From Roseovarius sp. (GTDB lineage Bacteria; Pseudomonadota; Alphaproteobacteria; Rhodobacterales; Rhodobacteraceae), in the NCBI GenBank assembly GCA_021775255.1, contig JAJFIA010000001.1:1-64000 (forward strand): 64,000 bases of DNA. Direction: 5' to 3'. The position numbers and the translations under genes are program-made. Position 1 is the first letter of the stretch. Every line of letters begins with the position of its first letter. Below are positions 54,001-64,000 of this stretch, piece after piece. The notes under the pieces were generated by a model. It did no database searches and was not told the origin of the DNA. It saw only the letters and a list, made by a program, of their open reading frames with translations.

Positions 54001-54034
54001 TTTCAGTGCCGACTGAAATTTAGAACAATTCTAA
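54001..54034. promoter_or_regulatory. Two palindromes between iscR and the hydrolase gene
   Basis: TTTCAGT-GCCG-ACTGAAA (54001-54018) and TTAGAA-CAA-TTCTAA (54020-54034) are perfect inverted repeats side by side in the divergent promoter region. The second resembles the Iron-Rhodo-box type of iron-responsive site attributed to IscR in this family. Confidence 0.5.
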
Positions 54035-54093
54035 GATACTTGAGGGAATTCGTCAACTATGCCCGCAAGCCAAAGCCAAAACAAAGGAATCCC

Positions 54094-54747
54094 ATGCCCG
54101 AGGTAATATTTCCCGGCCCGGAAGGCCGCCTTGAAGGCCGCTATCACCCGCAAAAAGAAAAGGACGCGCCAATCGCCATCGTGCTGCATCCGCATCCGCA
54201 ATTTGGCGGCACAATGAACAATAAAGTGGTCTACAACCTGCATTACGCCTTTTATAACATGGGCTTCACGGTGCTGCGGTTCAATTTCCGCGGGGTTGGC
54301 CGCTCGCAGGGCGAATATGATCAGGGCGTGGGCGAACTCAGTGATGCCGCCTCGGCACTGGATTACCTGCAATCCATGAACAACAATTCCAAACATTGCT
54401 GGGTTGCCGGGTTTTCCTTCGGGGCCTGGATCGGCATGCAGCTTCTGATGCGCCGGCCCGAGATCAGCGGCTTCATCTCGGTGTCACCCCCGGCCAATAT
54501 GTATGATTTTTCCTTCCTTGCCCCCTGCCCGGCCTCGGGCCTGATCCTCAGCGGCTCGAATGACCGTGTCGCCCCGCCCGCCGATACCGAGGCGCTGGTC
54601 AACAAACTGCACGAACAGCAGGGCATCACCATCACCCACCAGGAAATTGACGGCTCGGGCCATTTCTTTGAAGAGCCTTACATGGACACGATGATTGACA
54701 ATGTCACCACCTATGTCAAACGCCGCCTGACGGAAAATACAAGGTAA
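54094..54747 (+). CDS. Alpha/beta hydrolase (CocE/dienelactone-like)
   Basis: 217 residues. IAIVLHPHPQFGGTMNN near the start, nucleophile elbow GFSFGAWIG near residue 112, a later acid in SGSNDRVAPP and histidine in DGSGHFF. SD AAAGGA supports the ATG at 54094. Related proteins are serine esterases or hydrolases of unknown substrate. Divergent from iscR. Confidence 0.88.
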   Translation: MPEVIFPGPEGRLEGRYHPQKEKDAPIAIVLHPHPQFGGTMNNKVVYNLHYAFYNMGFTVLRFNFRGVGRSQGEYDQGVGELSDAASALDYLQSMNNNSKHCWVAGFSFGAWIGMQLLMRRPEISGFISVSPPANMYDFSFLAPCPASGLILSGSNDRVAPPADTEALVNKLHEQQGITITHQEIDGSGHFFEEPYMDTMIDNVTTYVKRRLTENTR

Positions 54748-54752
54748 CGATC

Positions 54753-55031
54753 ATGGGTGTAACCGAAGATCTGGCCGATGAACTGGCATTGGAAACCATC
54801 AGATATATCGACGCCACCGAGGATGAAGAGATCATCTCCCAACTCGCCAAATCGCTGGGGGAATCGTCCCAGACCGCTGAAGAGGCCTTCATGACGGCGA
54901 TCCGGGTCCGCCGGGCCAACCTCAAGGCGCGGGCAATGCTGGATGCCAAATTCGAGAAGGTTAAGGTGGCCAGCGAAATTGCCGGATTTTGGTCTGATGA
55001 TGAAGACGAGGACGAGGATGCGGATAGTTAG
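54753..55031 (+). CDS. Small acidic helical protein, unknown function
   Basis: 92 residues, helical, ending in an acidic tail (DDEDEDEDAD). It starts 5 bases after the hydrolase stop, so it is co-transcribed with it. Conserved blocks include EEIISQLAKSLGESSQTAEEAFMTAIRVRRA. I recognise no family. Confidence 0.65.
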   Translation: MGVTEDLADELALETIRYIDATEDEEIISQLAKSLGESSQTAEEAFMTAIRVRRANLKARAMLDAKFEKVKVASEIAGFWSDDEDEDEDADS

Positions 55032-55043
55032 GATCAGGCCCGG

Positions 55044-55655
55044 TTAATCCTGCGCCATGGCCCTGTCCAGAAACTCCAGCCGATCCTGCCCGTAAAACAT
55101 CTCACCCTTGTAAAAATATGTGGGCGAGCCGAAAACGCCCCGCGCTATTGCCGCATCGGTGTTATCGCGGTGCTGCTTCTGGATCTCCCCGGACAGGGCA
55201 ATCTCCAATAAAGGCCCGGGTTCTATGCCCGCCGCCTGGGCAATGCCCGCCAGCCTGTCGGCATCGGCAATATTCGCGTCCTCACGCCAATGCGCCGTGA
55301 GTATCGCCAGTGACAACCGATCCACATCCACGCCAAGTTCGGCGGCGGCAATCAGCATCCCGTTTGGCAATATCAGGGGGTTGTCGTGATGGGTTGGCCG
55401 GAAATCAATGATTTTCACCCCCCGAAACACCGCCCAACGGGCAATCTCAAGACCAAAGAAATAATCAATGTGAATTTGCGAGCGATACCTGTCAACGCCG
55501 CCATTTGCCGCCCGGATCACCGGATCAAGATCAACCGGGCGGTGAACCAACCGGCATCCATGACGCCCGCAAATATCCAGCAGGGTTTGCGCCCCGATAT
55601 AGGCAAACGCCGAATGCGCCGAATAGAAATATTCAATCTCTGCCACCTCTCTCAT
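55044..55655 (-). CDS. DsbA-fold 2-hydroxychromene-2-carboxylate isomerase-like protein
   Basis: 203 residues of kappa-GST/DsbA type. Begins IEYFYSAHSAFAYIGAQTLLDI; RGVFGSPTYFYKGEMFYGQDRLEFLD is the typical C-terminal cis-proline region. No CxxC. Overlaps the mfd start side by 4 bases (ATG at 55655 against the mfd stop at 55652), so it is co-transcribed with mfd. Confidence 0.87.
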   Translation of the reverse strand: MREVAEIEYFYSAHSAFAYIGAQTLLDICGRHGCRLVHRPVDLDPVIRAANGGVDRYRSQIHIDYFFGLEIARWAVFRGVKIIDFRPTHHDNPLILPNGMLIAAAELGVDVDRLSLAILTAHWREDANIADADRLAGIAQAAGIEPGPLLEIALSGEIQKQHRDNTDAAIARGVFGSPTYFYKGEMFYGQDRLEFLDRAMAQD

Positions 55656-58600
55656 GTCGCCTTTCCCCGGTTTTGCTCATCGGCAACCTTCTGCGCCAGA
55701 TCGCGGGCAATGGCAAAGGCCCCCTTGATCTTGTCGCCGTCCTTCTTCCAGTCGCGGCGTACTACGATCTTGTTGTCACGCAGCTTGGCCAGCCCGCGCT
55801 GATCGTTGATAAACGCCACCAGCCCCTGAGGCGAGGCAAATTTATCGTTGTGAAACTGAATCGTCGCCCCCTTCGGCCCGCCATCCAGCCGGGCAATGCC
55901 CGCGCGTTTGCACATGGATTTGATCCGCACCACCAGCATCAGCATATTCACCTCACGCGGCAATTTGCCAAACCGGTCGATCAGTTCGGCGGCAAATCCC
56001 TCAAGTTCAACTTTGTCATGCAAGCTACTGAGCCGCCTGTATAATCCCAGCCGCACATCGAGATCAGGCACATAATCCGCGGGGATCAGAACCGGCACGC
56101 CCAGATTGATCTGCGGCGCCCATTGCGCATCAGCCTCGGAAAGGCCTTCCATCTCGCCCGCCTTGATCTTGGCAATCGCCTCTTCCAGCATGGATTGATA
56201 AAGCTCATAGCCCACATCGCGCATCTGCCCGGATTGCTCTTCGCCCAGCAAATTGCCCGCACCGCGAATATCCAGATCCTGCGCCGCCAGGGTGAAGCCC
56301 GCGCCAAGCGTATCCAATGACCCCAGCACCCTGAGCCGCTTTTGCGCAGTCGCGGTCAGTTTCATCCGGGGTTTGGTCGTCAAATAGGCATAGGCCCGGG
56401 TTTTCGAGCGCCCCACCCGGCCCCGGATCTGATAGAGCTGGCTCAGCCCGAACATATCGGCGCGGTGGATGATCATTGTGTTGGCGGTGGGAATATCCAG
56501 ACCGGATTCAACGATTGTCGTGGCCAATAGCACGTCATATTTACCGTCATAAAACGCATTCATCCGGTCATCGAGCGCGCGCGCCGCCAACTGCCCGTGG
56601 GCAATCACATAGCTCACCTCGGGCACCTGTGATTTGAGAAACTCTTCAATGCCCGCAATATCCGAGATCCGCGGCACCACGAAAAAGCTCTGCCCGCCCC
56701 GGTAATGCTCGCGCAGCAACGCCTCGCGGATGGTCACGCCATCAAATTCGCTGACATAGGTGCGGATCGAAAGCCGGTCCACCGGCGGCGTGCCAATCAG
56801 GCTCAGATCACGCACCCCGCTGAGGCTGAGCTGCAAGGTGCGCGGAATCGGCGTGGCGGTCAGCGTCAAAACATGCACATCCGAGCGCAGTTGTTTGAGC
56901 CGCTCCTTGTGGGCCACGCCAAAGCGCTGTTCTTCGTCGATCACCAAAAGCCCAAGATTGTGAAACCGCAGGCCCTTGGCCAAAAGCGCATGCGTGCCAA
57001 TCACAATATCCACCGTGCCACGCGCCAATGCCTCGCGGGTTTTCGCCGCCTCGCCTGCCGTGACAAACCGCGACAGGGGCCGCACCGTGATGGGAAACCC
57101 CCGAAAACGCTCGGAAAAACTCTGGTAATGCTGCCGCGCCAGCAAGGTTGTGGGGGCAATCACCGCCACCTGCAGCCCCGACATCGCCGCCGCAAACGCC
57201 GCGCGCATCGCCACTTCGGTTTTGCCAAATCCCACGTCACCACAGATCAGCCGGTCCATCGGTTGCCCGGCCTCCAGATCCTGCATCACATCCTCGATTG
57301 CACGTAGCTGATCCTCGGTTTCGGAATAGGGGAAACGCGCCGAAAATGCCTCCCATGCGTGGTGTTCGGCCTGCACCACCGGCGCCCGGCGCAGGGCGCG
57401 CTCGGCGGCAATCCGGATCAGCCGGTCGGCCATCTCACGAATGCGCTCCTTGAGCTTTGCCTTCTTGGCCTGCCACGCGCCGCCGCCCAGCCGGTCAAGC
57501 AGCCCCTCGTCATGGCCATAACGGCTCAGAAGCTCGATATTTTCCACCGGCAGATAAAGCCGCGCCTTGTCGGCATATTCCAGCGCCAGACATTCATGCG
57601 CCGCCCCCACTGCAGTGATCACCTCAAGCCCGTGAAACCGGCCAACCCCGTGATCCACATGCACCACCAGATCCCCAGCAGAGAGGCTTTGCGCCTCGGT
57701 CAGGAAATTCTCGGCGCGGCGGCGTTTTCGCGGCCCCCGGATCAGGCGCTCGCCCAGAATATCCTGCTCGGCAATCACCGTAAGCCCCGGCGCTTCAAAG
57801 CCGTGTTCAAGCGCCCAGACTGCCAGATAAAGCCCGTGTTTTCCTATTGCACCGGCATGGGTCACGGTGACCGCACCAATCAGGCCTTCATCCTCGATCA
57901 GCCCTTCAAGGCGCGCGCGCGCGCCCTCGGAATAGCTGGCCAATAATACCGGCCCCTCGGCCATCCTTGCTTCAATATGATCCTTCAAGGCGTTGAAAAG
58001 GCCGATGTTTTCCTGTTGACGCTCAGGCGCAAAATTGCGCCCCAATCGCCCGCCCGCATCCACAATACCCGCGCCTGTGGCCTGCGGCAATGCCGCCAGT
58101 TGCACCACCCGGCGGCCTGCGATTGCCGCCTCCCAAGCCGCGTCATCAAGATATAAAAGCCCCGCAGGCACCGGTTTGTAAACGCTATCGCCGCGCGATT
58201 TATTTTCCAGCGCCAGGCCGCGTGTTTCATACTGATCGGCCACACTGTCCCACCGCGCCAGCCGGGCCGGGGAAATCTGATCATCCAGCAGGGTTGTGGC
58301 CTTGGGCAGATAGTCAAACAATGTTTCAAGCCGCGCGTGAAAAAACGGCAGCCAGTGTTCCACGCCCTGATGCTTGCGCCCGGCGCTTACCGCCTCATAC
58401 AACGGGTCATCGGTGCCCGCCGCGCCGAATTCAATCCGGTAATTCTGCCGGAACCGGGTGATCGCGGCCTCGTCGAGGATAACCTCAGAAACCGGGGCCA
58501 GCTCGATCATATCAAGCCGTGCAACGGTGCGCTGCGTGGCCGGATCAAACCGCCTGATCCCGTCCAGAACATCGCCAAAAAGATCCAGCCGCACAGGCCC

Positions 58601-59113
58601 GCTATCGCCCGGCGGATAAATGTCGATGATGCCGCCGCGCACGGCAAAATCGCCCGGTTCCATCACCGTGGGCGATTGGGCAAAGCCCATGCGGATCAGA
58701 AATTCCCTGAGTGCCGCCTCATCCAGCCGCGTGTCAACACGGGCAGTAAACGCAGCATCGCGCAGCACCTCCCGCGCCGGCAGCCGCTGCGTGATGGCAT
58801 TGAGCGTGGTGAGCAAAACAAACTGATCCGGCAAGCCGCCATGCACCAGCCCCGCCAATGTGGCCATGCGCGCGGCGGAAATATCCGTGTTGGGCGACAT
58901 CCGGTCATAAGGCAGACAATCCCAGCCGGGAAACTGCAATACCGGCATATCCGGCGCAAAAAACCCAAGCGCCGCCGCCATTGCCGCCATGCGCTTGTCA
59001 TCACGCGACACATGCAGCACCGGACCGGGGTTTTTGCCCAGTTCTTCAAGGATCAGGCGCGCGTCATAGCCTTCGGGCGCACCGGCAAGGGTTATATGTT
59101 CTGATCCAGTCAT
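55652..59113 (-). CDS. mfd: Transcription-repair coupling factor
   Basis: 1153 residues. Removes RNA polymerase stalled at lesions and recruits UvrA. N-terminal UvrB-like part ([17 protein letters not shown]), RNA-polymerase-interaction region near 480-540 ([18 protein letters not shown]), RecG-like helicase with Walker [18 protein letters not shown] near 625, [10 protein letters not shown] near 724 and [13 protein letters not shown], then the C-terminal TRCF domain. ATG at 59113 follows an in-frame TTG. Confidence 0.97.
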   Translation of the reverse strand: MTGSEHITLAGAPEGYDARLILEELGKNPGPVLHVSRDDKRMAAMAAALGFFAPDMPVLQFPGWDCLPYDRMSPNTDISAARMATLAGLVHGGLPDQFVLLTTLNAITQRLPAREVLRDAAFTARVDTRLDEAALREFLIRMGFAQSPTVMEPGDFAVRGGIIDIYPPGDSGPVRLDLFGDVLDGIRRFDPATQRTVARLDMIELAPVSEVILDEAAITRFRQNYRIEFGAAGTDDPLYEAVSAGRKHQGVEHWLPFFHARLETLFDYLPKATTLLDDQISPARLARWDSVADQYETRGLALENKSRGDSVYKPVPAGLLYLDDAAWEAAIAGRRVVQLAALPQATGAGIVDAGGRLGRNFAPERQQENIGLFNALKDHIEARMAEGPVLLASYSEGARARLEGLIEDEGLIGAVTVTHAGAIGKHGLYLAVWALEHGFEAPGLTVIAEQDILGERLIRGPRKRRRAENFLTEAQSLSAGDLVVHVDHGVGRFHGLEVITAVGAAHECLALEYADKARLYLPVENIELLSRYGHDEGLLDRLGGGAWQAKKAKLKERIREMADRLIRIAAERALRRAPVVQAEHHAWEAFSARFPYSETEDQLRAIEDVMQDLEAGQPMDRLICGDVGFGKTEVAMRAAFAAAMSGLQVAVIAPTTLLARQHYQSFSERFRGFPITVRPLSRFVTAGEAAKTREALARGTVDIVIGTHALLAKGLRFHNLGLLVIDEEQRFGVAHKERLKQLRSDVHVLTLTATPIPRTLQLSLSGVRDLSLIGTPPVDRLSIRTYVSEFDGVTIREALLREHYRGGQSFFVVPRISDIAGIEEFLKSQVPEVSYVIAHGQLAARALDDRMNAFYDGKYDVLLATTIVESGLDIPTANTMIIHRADMFGLSQLYQIRGRVGRSKTRAYAYLTTKPRMKLTATAQKRLRVLGSLDTLGAGFTLAAQDLDIRGAGNLLGEEQSGQMRDVGYELYQSMLEEAIAKIKAGEMEGLSEADAQWAPQINLGVPVLIPADYVPDLDVRLGLYRRLSSLHDKVELEGFAAELIDRFGKLPREVNMLMLVVRIKSMCKRAGIARLDGGPKGATIQFHNDKFASPQGLVAFINDQRGLAKLRDNKIVVRRDWKKDGDKIKGAFAIARDLAQKVADEQNRGKAT

Positions 59114-59134
59114 CAAAATCCTGACCAGCCCTGC

Positions 59135-59671
59135 TCAGAAAAAGCCAAAGGCGTTGGAATTCAGGTTTTGAAACATGCCCCACATCGCCGTCACCAGGAT
59201 GGCCAACATGCCAATCATCTGAAAGATCAGCCTGAGCACATATAGTTTCCTGTAAAGCTCGGCCCCCTTCAATTGCTGATGTTTTATCGCTCTTGCCGCC
59301 CGCACCGACAGAACCAGAACCAGGCTCATGGGCATCAGCATCAAAAACACCGCCTGACAGAATTCATTGTAGTAAACAAAGCCCAGCAACAGCAAAACCG
59401 TTAGGGTGAAAAATATCACCCCGGACAGCACAAGGCCGGATTTATTGATGATATAATCAATCCTGTCACAGTTGATCCGCAGCAATTCCTCGAAATCCCT
59501 GATATACTCGGGCGTGTCATAACGACGCGCCCGCGCTACCACATCCCACGGCACCCCTAGCACCCAATGCGAGGTTGATGACCACATCACCGCCAGCCCG
59601 ATCCAGTACCACAGATTGCTGAAACTGCGCATGTCGATCAATTCATGAATGATGTCATACCAATGCGCCAC
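59135..59671 (-). CDS. Membrane protein of unknown function upstream of mfd
   Basis: 178 residues. Four hydrophobic helices (FSNLWYWIGLAVMWSSTSHWVLG, LVLSGVIFFTLTVLLLLGFVYY, AVFLMLMPMSLVLVLSV, LIFQMIGMLAILVTAMWGM) and a basic cytosolic loop with PEYIRDFEELLRINCDRIDY. It starts upstream of mfd with a 21-base gap. Conserved in the group but unnamed. Confidence 0.7.
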   Translation of the reverse strand: MAHWYDIIHELIDMRSFSNLWYWIGLAVMWSSTSHWVLGVPWDVVARARRYDTPEYIRDFEELLRINCDRIDYIINKSGLVLSGVIFFTLTVLLLLGFVYYNEFCQAVFLMLMPMSLVLVLSVRAARAIKHQQLKGAELYRKLYVLRLIFQMIGMLAILVTAMWGMFQNLNSNAFGFF

Positions 59672-59794
59672 GATACCCCCAAAAAGATGTTTCAGCCCTC
59701 ATTAACCTCACCACGCGGCAATTCCCACCCTTGAGATGCGTGAAATTTCATGGCACTCAGAAATGTGAAAATTCCCGATGCCGAAAGAGATGCC

Positions 59795-60799
59795 ATGCGC
59801 CCGATCCAAGCCCCGTTTCCCGCCACACGCCTGCGGCGCACCCGTGCCACCGCCGCGATCCGTTCGATGGTTGCGGAAAACACCCTCAGTGCCGCCGATC
59901 TGATCTGGCCCCTGTTCGTGCGCGAAGGCACCGGTGTTGAGGAGCCTGTGCCCTCGATGCCCGGTGTGTTCCGCCGCTCGGTTGACAAAATCGTCGAGGC
60001 CGCCCGCGAGGCCGCCGGCCTTGGCATTCCGGCAATTTGTCTCTTTCCCTATACCGAGGCCAAAAACCGCAGCAATGATTGTTCTGAGGCCTGGAACCCG
60101 GATAATCTGAGTAATCGCGCCACGCGGGCAATCAAATCTGCGGTGCCCGAAATTGCGGTGATGACCGATGTGGCGCTGGATCCCTATTCCGACACCGGCC
60201 ATGACGGCTTTGTCGTGGCGGGCAAAATTGTCAACGATGAAACCGTTGAGGCGCTGGTGAAACAGGCGCTTTCCCAGGCCGAGGCCGGCGTCGATATCAT
60301 CGGGCCTTCCGATATGATGGATGGCCGTATCGGGGCCATTCGGGCCGCCCTTGAGGCCGCTGGCCATGAGGATGTGCTGCTGCTCAGCTATGCCGCCAAA
60401 TATGCCAGCGCCTTTTACGGCCCGTTCCGTGATGCGGTGGGGGCGTCGGGCGCTTTGCAGGGCGATAAAAAATCCTATCAGATGGATCCGGCCAATTCCG
60501 ATGAGGCCCTGCGCCTGGTCGAGCGCGATCTGCGTGAGGGCGCCGATATGGTGATGATCAAGCCGGGCCTGCCCTATCTGGATATCTGCCGCCGGGTGAA
60601 AGATGCTTTCGGCGCGCCGACATTCGCCTATCAGGTATCGGGCGAATATGCGATGATCATGGCCGCCGCTCATAACGGCTGGATCGACGGTGAGCGGGCC
60701 ATGCTGGAAAGCCTGATGGCGTTCAAACGCGCCGGATGTGACGGGGTGCTGAGCTATTTTGCCCCCGCCGTGGCACGGATTCTGGCATCTGAGCAGTAA
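59795..60799 (+). CDS. hemB: Porphobilinogen synthase (zinc-less type)
   Basis: 334 residues. Condenses two 5-aminolevulinate molecules. Active-site lysines are in LLSYAAKYASAFYGPFRDAVG and MVMIKPGLPYLD. The position of the zinc-binding CxCxxxxxxC motif reads VALDPYSDTGHDGFVV, so cysteines are replaced by Asp and Gly and the enzyme should use Mg/K. The ATG at 59795 (MRPIQAPFPATRLRRTR) matches the family and has a nearby GAAAGAGA. An upstream in-frame start at 59750 is less likely. Confidence 0.95.
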   Translation: MRPIQAPFPATRLRRTRATAAIRSMVAENTLSAADLIWPLFVREGTGVEEPVPSMPGVFRRSVDKIVEAAREAAGLGIPAICLFPYTEAKNRSNDCSEAWNPDNLSNRATRAIKSAVPEIAVMTDVALDPYSDTGHDGFVVAGKIVNDETVEALVKQALSQAEAGVDIIGPSDMMDGRIGAIRAALEAAGHEDVLLLSYAAKYASAFYGPFRDAVGASGALQGDKKSYQMDPANSDEALRLVERDLREGADMVMIKPGLPYLDICRRVKDAFGAPTFAYQVSGEYAMIMAAAHNGWIDGERAMLESLMAFKRAGCDGVLSYFAPAVARILASEQ

Positions 60800-60918
60800 C
60801 CTGCTCAAACCGTAGTGATCCATAGTGACAGCGATGAAATAACTCACTATAGTATCCCAAGACCGGCAAACCACAAAATAACCGGTATCTATGTAGCAGG
60901 CAACAAACGGGCAAAATC

Positions 60919-61479
60919 ATGAAAAATTACACCAGACGCAGCTTTACCCTGAGCGCTCTTGCAGGGGCTTCCCTGACCGCGGCGTGCGGCAACGGGGTGG
61001 GCAGCAGCGGTGCGCAGACAATTGATGCGCGGGTCGATACCACCCTCAACTATCTTTATACCAACTATCCCAACACCCGGTCACTGGAAGACAAATCCGT
61101 TGGTATGCTGGTGATGCCGCTGATCACCGAGGGCGGCTTTATCGTTGGTGGCGGCTATGGCCGGGGGGCGCTGCGGATCAACAATTCTACGGTGGATTAC
61201 TATTCTGCCACCAAGGGCAGCTTTGGCCTGCAGATCGGGGCGCAGCAATTTGCCCATGTGTTGTTTTTCATGACCGATGATGCGCTGTCGCGTTTCCGCC
61301 GTGCCTCGGGCTGGGCTGTGGGGGCGGATATGAAATATGTAGTTCAGGATCAGGGCGGAAATATTCGCGCCGATTCCACAACCGGCGCATCGCCGGTTAT
61401 CGCCATTATCTTTGGTCAGGCCGGTCTTATGGCCGGGGCCTCGCTGGAAGGTATGAAATATACCCGCATTATACCGTGA
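60919..61479 (+). CDS. SYLF/Ysc84-domain lipoprotein
   Basis: 186 residues. Tat-like motif and lipobox together (TRRSFTLSALAGASLTAAC). The SYLF domain spans the rest (KSVGMLVMPLITEGGFIVGGGYGRGALR, GLQIGAQQFAHVLFFMTDDAL, AVGADMKYVVQDQGG). In eukaryotes the domain binds lipids or actin. The bacterial role is unknown. Confidence 0.87.
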   Translation: MKNYTRRSFTLSALAGASLTAACGNGVGSSGAQTIDARVDTTLNYLYTNYPNTRSLEDKSVGMLVMPLITEGGFIVGGGYGRGALRINNSTVDYYSATKGSFGLQIGAQQFAHVLFFMTDDALSRFRRASGWAVGADMKYVVQDQGGNIRADSTTGASPVIAIIFGQAGLMAGASLEGMKYTRIIP

Positions 61480-61485
61480 TCACGA

Positions 61486-61538
61486 GCGTGGGTTTCACCC
61501 ACCCTACCGGATACATGTAGGGTGGGTGAAACCCACGC
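61486..61538. repeat. Inverted pair of the GTGGGTGAAACCCAC repeat
   Basis: Arms at 61486-61507 and 61517-61538 are perfect reverse complements over 22 bases with a 9-base spacer. It fills the gap between two convergent genes and probably ends transcription from both. Confidence 0.75.
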
Positions 61539-61542
61539 ACCG

Positions 61543-61812
61543 CTAATGCAATGTAATCTCGCCCACCACATTGCGCCATTCCCCGCCCGAGAGCAGCTTG
61601 CGATGGGAAAACCGCACCGAATGCAGCGGTCCGTCAATCTTTGATTGCCAAAACTCGATGAATTCAAACAGTTTCGGATGATCCGGCACAAGATCATAAT
61701 CCTGCCACACAAAGCTGTTCAGAACATGGGTGTAATCGGGCATGTGATAGAAGATTTCCGCCGTGGTCAGCCCATAGCCCTTCAGCATCATCTCGGTCTC
61801 AGACATGGTCAT
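61543..61812 (-). CDS. Usg family protein
   Basis: 89 residues. Conserved GYGLTTAEIFYHMPDY, FVWQDYDLVPDHPKLFEFIEFWQ and DGPLHSVRFSHRKL match the alphaproteobacterial usg family. SD AAGGAG at 7-base spacing selects the ATG at 61812. Function unknown. Confidence 0.9.
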   Translation of the reverse strand: MTMSETEMMLKGYGLTTAEIFYHMPDYTHVLNSFVWQDYDLVPDHPKLFEFIEFWQSKIDGPLHSVRFSHRKLLSGGEWRNVVGEITLH

Positions 61813-62005
61813 GTATCTGCTCCTTTTTGTTGCCCTCACTCCCCATAGTGAATCAGATAAATTACTTTTCAATGAAAACAACGGTTTGAGCATCAACTCT
61901 GTTCACGATCCAAGCATCCATGCAACAGCCATTGCGCACAAGATAAGGCCTCTGATATAGTCCGGATAACTAAATATTGATGGTCTGACCGGGGCAGGAA
62001 TTTAC

Positions 62006-64000
<1,995 letters not shown>

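Noticed and set aside
59750..59794. Upstream in-frame start of hemB
   Set aside because: The family begins at MRPIxAPFPATR; the 15 extra residues are not conserved and the internal ATG has its own purine-rich leader.

Overview
The window is chromosomal DNA of an alphaproteobacterium, most likely a Rhodobacteraceae/Roseobacter-group member. The evidence is the house-keeping gene content and its arrangement: an iscR-cysteine desulfurase-sufB-sufC-sufD-(two YIP1-like)-sufS operon, glyQ-DUF6446-glyS, folB with a long C-terminal extension followed by folP, a zinc-less HemB, usg, a DUF2244 protein, a perfect FNR box, a CtrA box pair and a GTTC-N7-GTTC type LexA box. About 49 kb (15.1-64 kb) is ordinary core genome. 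The first 15 kb is an integrated mobile island.

Island (start of window to about 14.92 kb). At the left is an IS21-family element (188-2676, istA-istB) that interrupts or abuts an AT-rich unknown gene. After a MORN-like repeat gene comes a long co-directional cassette (4228-10490) in which most genes overlap by 4 bases: a truncated and a full-length SprT-like protein without the protease motif, a membrane/coiled-coil protein, an exported protein, three small membrane proteins, a TraG/VirD4-type coupling ATPase without its own membrane anchor, and another small membrane protein. Then follow two tandem copies of a divergent gene pair (10579-11389 and 11418-12232) that share a conserved promoter layout and have no function I can name, a further helical protein, and a two-gene operon for a large serine recombinase. 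That operon carries a perfect alphaproteobacterial LexA box, so excision is probably SOS-induced. The recombinase reading frame runs antisense through a tRNA-Leu(GAG) gene, which marks the right end of the island. No relaxase, mating-pair apparatus or left attachment site is visible, so this is a partial or mobilizable element, or the rest lies left of the window.

Core. 15-31 kb holds a peptidoglycan-binding exported protein, lipB, a DsrE-like and a rhodanese protein, a FosX-type enzyme, an electron-transfer cluster (pseudoazurin, cytochrome c-550 type, ctaD with an FNR box), an ArsR/SRPBCC pair, folB-folP, a DMT exporter, ilvC, two Lrp regulators with a class V aminotransferase, and a UbiH-type hydroxylase. 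31-44 kb holds a FadR-type regulator, a CtrA-box-preceded MshEN-glycosyltransferase, carA, yqeY, a DUF2244 protein, a SleB-type hydrolase, a PPDK-like protein, and glyS/DUF6446/glyQ. 44-64 kb holds tRNA-Arg(CCG), two paralogous tiny lipoproteins around a DUF1194 protein, the suf operon, an alpha/beta hydrolase, mfd, hemB, a SYLF lipoprotein, usg and the 5' two-thirds of gyrA.

Two families of short palindromic intergenic repeats are scattered through the core part. One is built on GTGGGTGAAACCCAC. The other has a fixed head and tail and a variable stem.
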